Assembly (NCBI RefSeq): GCF_025567085.1
Contig: NZ_JAOQJN010000017.1
Location: 1 to 7,722 of the forward strand
Length of the DNA: 7,722 nt
Direction: 5' to 3'
Source: Bovifimicola ammoniilytica
GTDB taxonomy: Bacteria; Bacillota; Clostridia; Lachnospirales; Lachnospiraceae
The translations under genes were made by a program, and so were the position numbers. Under the pieces are notes generated by a model. It saw nothing but the letters and a program-made list of their open reading frames with translations, had not been told where the DNA came from and ran no database searches. Position 1 is the first letter of the stretch; the number at the start of each line of letters is the position of its first letter. Of this stretch, positions 5,872 to 7,722 are shown piece by piece.

Positions 5872-5990
5872 TTTTAATTATATTTCCGCTTAAGGAGATT
5901 CGAAGTCAAAACTGAATAGTAAGCATTAGAGCCAGCTGTGTATTGATAACATCAGCTGGCTCCTGCATTATGTAGTATTCTTACCCATAT
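5872..5990. other. Spacer before the orphan cassette
   Basis: About 120 bases with no gene. There is an AAGGAG (5892-5897) not followed by a start codon at a usable distance, and a perfect 10-bp hairpin (5929-5962). An in-frame TAG at 5973 closes the frame of the following Rhs cassette, so that cassette does not extend upstream. Confidence 0.7.
5929..5962 (+). terminator. Perfect 10-bp hairpin before the orphan Rhs cassette, possible terminator
   Basis: GAGCCAGCTG (5929-5938) pairs exactly with CAGCTGGCTC (5953-5962) around a 14-base loop. The stem is GC-rich in an AT-rich region, which suggests function. No T-run follows (the next bases are CTGCATTATG), so it is a weak candidate for a Rho-independent terminator; it could equally be a recombination or processing site. 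It sits 37 bases before the start of homology with the main Rhs gene. Confidence 0.45.
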
Positions 5991-7592
5991 TTGCCCACTG
6001 GAATTGAATTAATCAGTGCTGATATACAAGCAGAAATACAAGCTGATGTACAAGCAGATGTACATGAAAATGTAACAGAAGATACAACAGAAAATGCAAC
6101 AGAGGATACAACAGAAAATACAGCTAAAACATACTGTCATAAAATCTACATTCAGGATGGACATGGTTCCGTAACGGCACTTGTAGAAAATTCAAAAATA
6201 ACAGATACCTATACATACGATTCTTATGGTATAATGTTAAAGAAAACAGGAAATACAGATAATGATTATCTCTACACCGGTGAGCAGTACAATGAATCAA
6301 CAGGTCTTTACTATCTAAGAGCAAGATATATGTCACCTGAAACAGGTACATTTACAACAATGGATACTTACGCAGGAACTCTTGATAATCCTGTAAGTCT
6401 TCATAAATACCTGTATGCAAATGGCAATCCTGTAATGTATACAGACCCAACCGGCAACTTCTCATTAATGGAGACAAGTGTTGCACAGGGAATCCAGGCA
6501 ACAATTAATACAATAATTACACCTGGATTTAGTCTTCAGAAAATGCTTACACTTGCAAATCTTGCTGTGACAGCATATGATGTTGCTACAACAATACGAA
6601 TGGTATTCTGTGGTGAAGCGACTGTTCTTGATGTTGCATTATGTATTGTAAAAGGACTTGTGGTACAGTCATTAATATCTTGTGTTGCAACTGCAGTATT
6701 TGGCGAAGCGGCAGCATTTATGCTAAAGTTAGTTGGTATAGGTCAGGATACATATGGATTAATTGAAGCAATAAAGAGTAAAGACCCAAAAGAGATTGTA
6801 ATAGCAACAGTCCGACTTGCAGTATCTGTATTTACACTTAAAAGCCAGTGCTTTGCGGGTGACACATTAGTCAGTACAGAAGAAGGCAACAGACGAATTG
6901 ATGAAATCAAACCGGGAGATAAGGTATTATCATATAATACTGAAACCGGTGAAAATGAGTTCCAGGAAGTTAAGAATGTATCAGTATCAAAAACAGATAT
7001 ACTGGTACACATAATAACAGATGATGGCAGAGACATAGAAACTACAATGTTCCATCCGTTCTATGTGAAGAATGAAGATGGTACAGGAGAGTGGAAAGCA
7101 GCCTCGAATCTTAAAGCAGGCGATGAACTTTTATCAGAAGATGGAAATAAAGTAAAAGTATCAGAAGTAAAAGTAGAAAAACTTGCAGAAGAGATAACAG
7201 TCTACAACCTTGAATTAGATGAAGTGCATACATATTATGTGGCTGGCGGAGTGCTGGTGCATAATTATTGTGAAGATCATCACATAGCATCAGATAAATC
7301 TAAAAAAAGTGGATATACTAGTGAATATGAAGCAATATTTGAATCTGCGGGTATGAGTTTGCAAGATAAAGAGAATATTGTGAGTTTGGAAGAACATAGA
7401 GGTGCACATACAAAGGCATATAAAGAATTTGTTCTTAAAAAATTGAAAGAGGCAGTTGAAAATAAAACTAGCATTGCTGATAGAAATGCGGCATTAAAGT
7501 TAGCTTTAGGTGAACTAAAAGAATTACTATTAAGGTATAATAGACTACCATATTCAGATGGAAAGAGTATTATCGAAGAATTAAGTAAATAA
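5991..7592 (+). CDS. Orphan Rhs-CT cassette: partial Rhs core, Hint domain and AHH nuclease toxin
   Basis: An open frame of 533 codons from a TTG at 5991. Order: repetitive acidic Thr-rich linker (about 7-44), the last YD motif, the Rhs core (about 90-150), a hydrophobic pretoxin segment (about 200-285), Hint 287-425 (Cys287, HPFYV His, terminal His-Asn425), and a 108-residue toxin 426-533. The toxin shows EDHHIAS (His430-His431), IFESAGMSL, Asn462 and RGAH (His473), the signature of AHH nucleases of the HNH/EndoVII fold, which cut DNA in target cells. The TTG has no ribosome binding site, and a stop lies just upstream at 5973; the whole shell-forming YD region is absent. It is best read as a silent cassette that can recombine onto the main Rhs gene, though internal translation of Hint-toxin is possible. 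Thirteen of 14 substitutions versus copy 1 in the 3' half are synonymous. Confidence 0.85.
   Translation: MPTGIELISADIQAEIQADVQADVHENVTEDTTENATEDTTENTAKTYCHKIYIQDGHGSVTALVENSKITDTYTYDSYGIMLKKTGNTDNDYLYTGEQYNESTGLYYLRARYMSPETGTFTTMDTYAGTLDNPVSLHKYLYANGNPVMYTDPTGNFSLMETSVAQGIQATINTIITPGFSLQKMLTLANLAVTAYDVATTIRMVFCGEATVLDVALCIVKGLVVQSLISCVATAVFGEAAAFMLKLVGIGQDTYGLIEAIKSKDPKEIVIATVRLAVSVFTLKSQCFAGDTLVSTEEGNRRIDEIKPGDKVLSYNTETGENEFQEVKNVSVSKTDILVHIITDDGRDIETTMFHPFYVKNEDGTGEWKAASNLKAGDELLSEDGNKVKVSEVKVEKLAEEITVYNLELDEVHTYYVAGGVLVHNYCEDHHIASDKSKKSGYTSEYEAIFESAGMSLQDKENIVSLEEHRGAHTKAYKEFVLKKLKEAVENKTSIADRNAALKLALGELKELLLRYNRLPYSDGKSIIEELSK
6000..7265 (+). repeat. Long direct repeat, copy 2
   Basis: Counterpart of 1632-2922. 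It begins at ggaattgaatt and stops at the gtgcataat encoding Val-His-Asn. It supplies the 28 bases missing from the second N gap of copy 1. The linker is 12 codons longer than in copy 1, and the Hint lacks the 9-base duplication of copy 1. Confidence 0.93.
6066..6119 (+). repeat. 24-base tandem repeat in the Rhs linker
   Basis: Two full units (6066-6089 and 6090-6113) differing at two positions, followed by a 6-base start of a third. They encode EN-V/A-TEDTT octapeptides. Copy 1 lacks this repeat and has a shorter, diverged linker, so the region expands and contracts by whole codons. Confidence 0.85.
7266..7592 (+). other. C-terminal toxin 2: AHH-family nuclease domain
   Basis: 108 residues after the Hint Asn425. 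Key residues are His430-His431 in EDHHIAS, the IFESAGMSL turn, Asn462 in ENIVSL and His473 in RGAHTKAY, followed by a basic amphipathic C-terminal helix. The double-His start, the NIVSL-like strand and the G-x-H match the AHH family of HNH/EndoVII nucleases; the Ala before the two His is Asp here. Expected role is DNA cleavage with a metal ion in the recipient cytoplasm. It is unrelated to toxin 1, although both are 108 residues long and have Cys as the second residue after the Asn. Confidence 0.82.
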
Positions 7593-7624
7593 AATAATAG
7601 AGGTTTTTTTAAGCAAAATGCTAT

Positions 7625-7661
7625 ATGTCCATATGCAGTAAATAATGCATATGGACATTTT
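7625..7661 (+). terminator. 13-bp perfect hairpin with short T-run after the AHH toxin
   Basis: ATGTCCATATGCA (7625-7637) pairs exactly with TGCATATGGACAT (7646-7658) over an 8-base loop, followed by TTT (7659-7661). It could be a modest Rho-independent terminator. It lies only one base before the ribosome binding site of the next gene and may instead be a partial attenuator or RNA-stabilising element between toxin and candidate immunity gene. A separate seven-T run at 7604-7610 has no stem before it. Confidence 0.6.
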
Positions 7662-7668
7662 AAGGAGG
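7662..7668 (+). promoter_or_regulatory. Strong ribosome binding site of the last gene
   Basis: AAGGAGG, a full consensus, six bases before the ATG at 7675 and directly after the hairpin. Confidence 0.85.
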
Positions 7669-7674
7669 TTTAAA

Positions 7675-7722
7675 ATGGAAAAATTGGTTTGCAGTTGTGG
7701 CAGCTTTAATTTTATAGAGGAA
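7675..7722 (+). CDS. Start of a gene with a CxCG motif, candidate AHH immunity gene (partial)
   Basis: Only 16 codons are visible: MEKLVCSCGSFNFIEE, running off the window. The ATG has a consensus ribosome binding site, so it is very probably real. The CSCG motif looks like half of a zinc ribbon or a cysteine-rich knuckle. Position directly downstream of the AHH toxin makes it the first candidate for the cognate immunity protein; too little is present to name a family. Confidence 0.6.
   Translation, partial: MEKLVCSCGSFNFIEE

Overview
The window looks like an accessory locus from a low-GC Gram-positive gut anaerobe of the Lachnospiraceae/Clostridia type. This is inferred from the AT-rich sequence, the strong AAGGAG-type ribosome binding sites, the WapA/Rhs-like toxin architecture and the IS110 subtype; nothing fixes the species. 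The sequence is a draft scaffold with two runs of N (838-1147 and 2165-2244), both inside the first gene.

Layout. (1) 1-3249: the 3' part of a very large Rhs/YD-repeat protein gene. It runs through YD repeats, a low-complexity linker, the Rhs-associated core, a hydrophobic pretoxin segment, a Hint autoprotease domain and a 108-residue C-terminal toxin, probably DUF4258/RNase-like. (2) 3266-3727: its likely immunity gene, with a WapI-like appearance, 16 bases downstream. (3) About 3860-5460: an IS110-family element on the minus strand. It has a full-length transposase gene (5157-3931) and a roughly 270-base 5' region with the layout expected for a bridge RNA, bracketed by a 29-base inverted repeat. 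(4) 5536-5871: a small gene resembling DUF7668, probably an immunity gene whose toxin is absent. (5) 5991-7592: an orphan Rhs-CT cassette, a near-identical copy of the last third of the first gene (linker to Hint) fused to a different 108-residue toxin, a recognisable AHH (HNH/EndoVII-fold) nuclease. It lacks a convincing start. (6) 7625-7658: a 13-bp perfect hairpin. (7) 7675 to the end: the first 16 codons of a gene with a CxCG motif, the positional candidate for the AHH immunity gene.

How it works together. The main Rhs protein would present the toxin, and the Hint domain would cut it free. The downstream gene would protect the producer and its kin. The promoterless second cassette carries about 1.27 kb of near-identical sequence, so homologous recombination could swap the AHH toxin onto the main Rhs shell. 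The extra immunity gene would guard against toxins that the strain no longer makes or that neighbours make. The IS110 element sits between cassettes. Its transposase carries Lys where the family has the catalytic Glu of the DEDD tetrad, so this copy may be immobile.

The most noteworthy points are the toxin-swap architecture with its switch point at the Hint Val-His-Asn, the almost wholly synonymous divergence of the two Hint copies, the E-to-K change in the IS110 nuclease site, and the inverted repeat around the putative bridge RNA. No CRISPR, tRNA or rRNA was seen.
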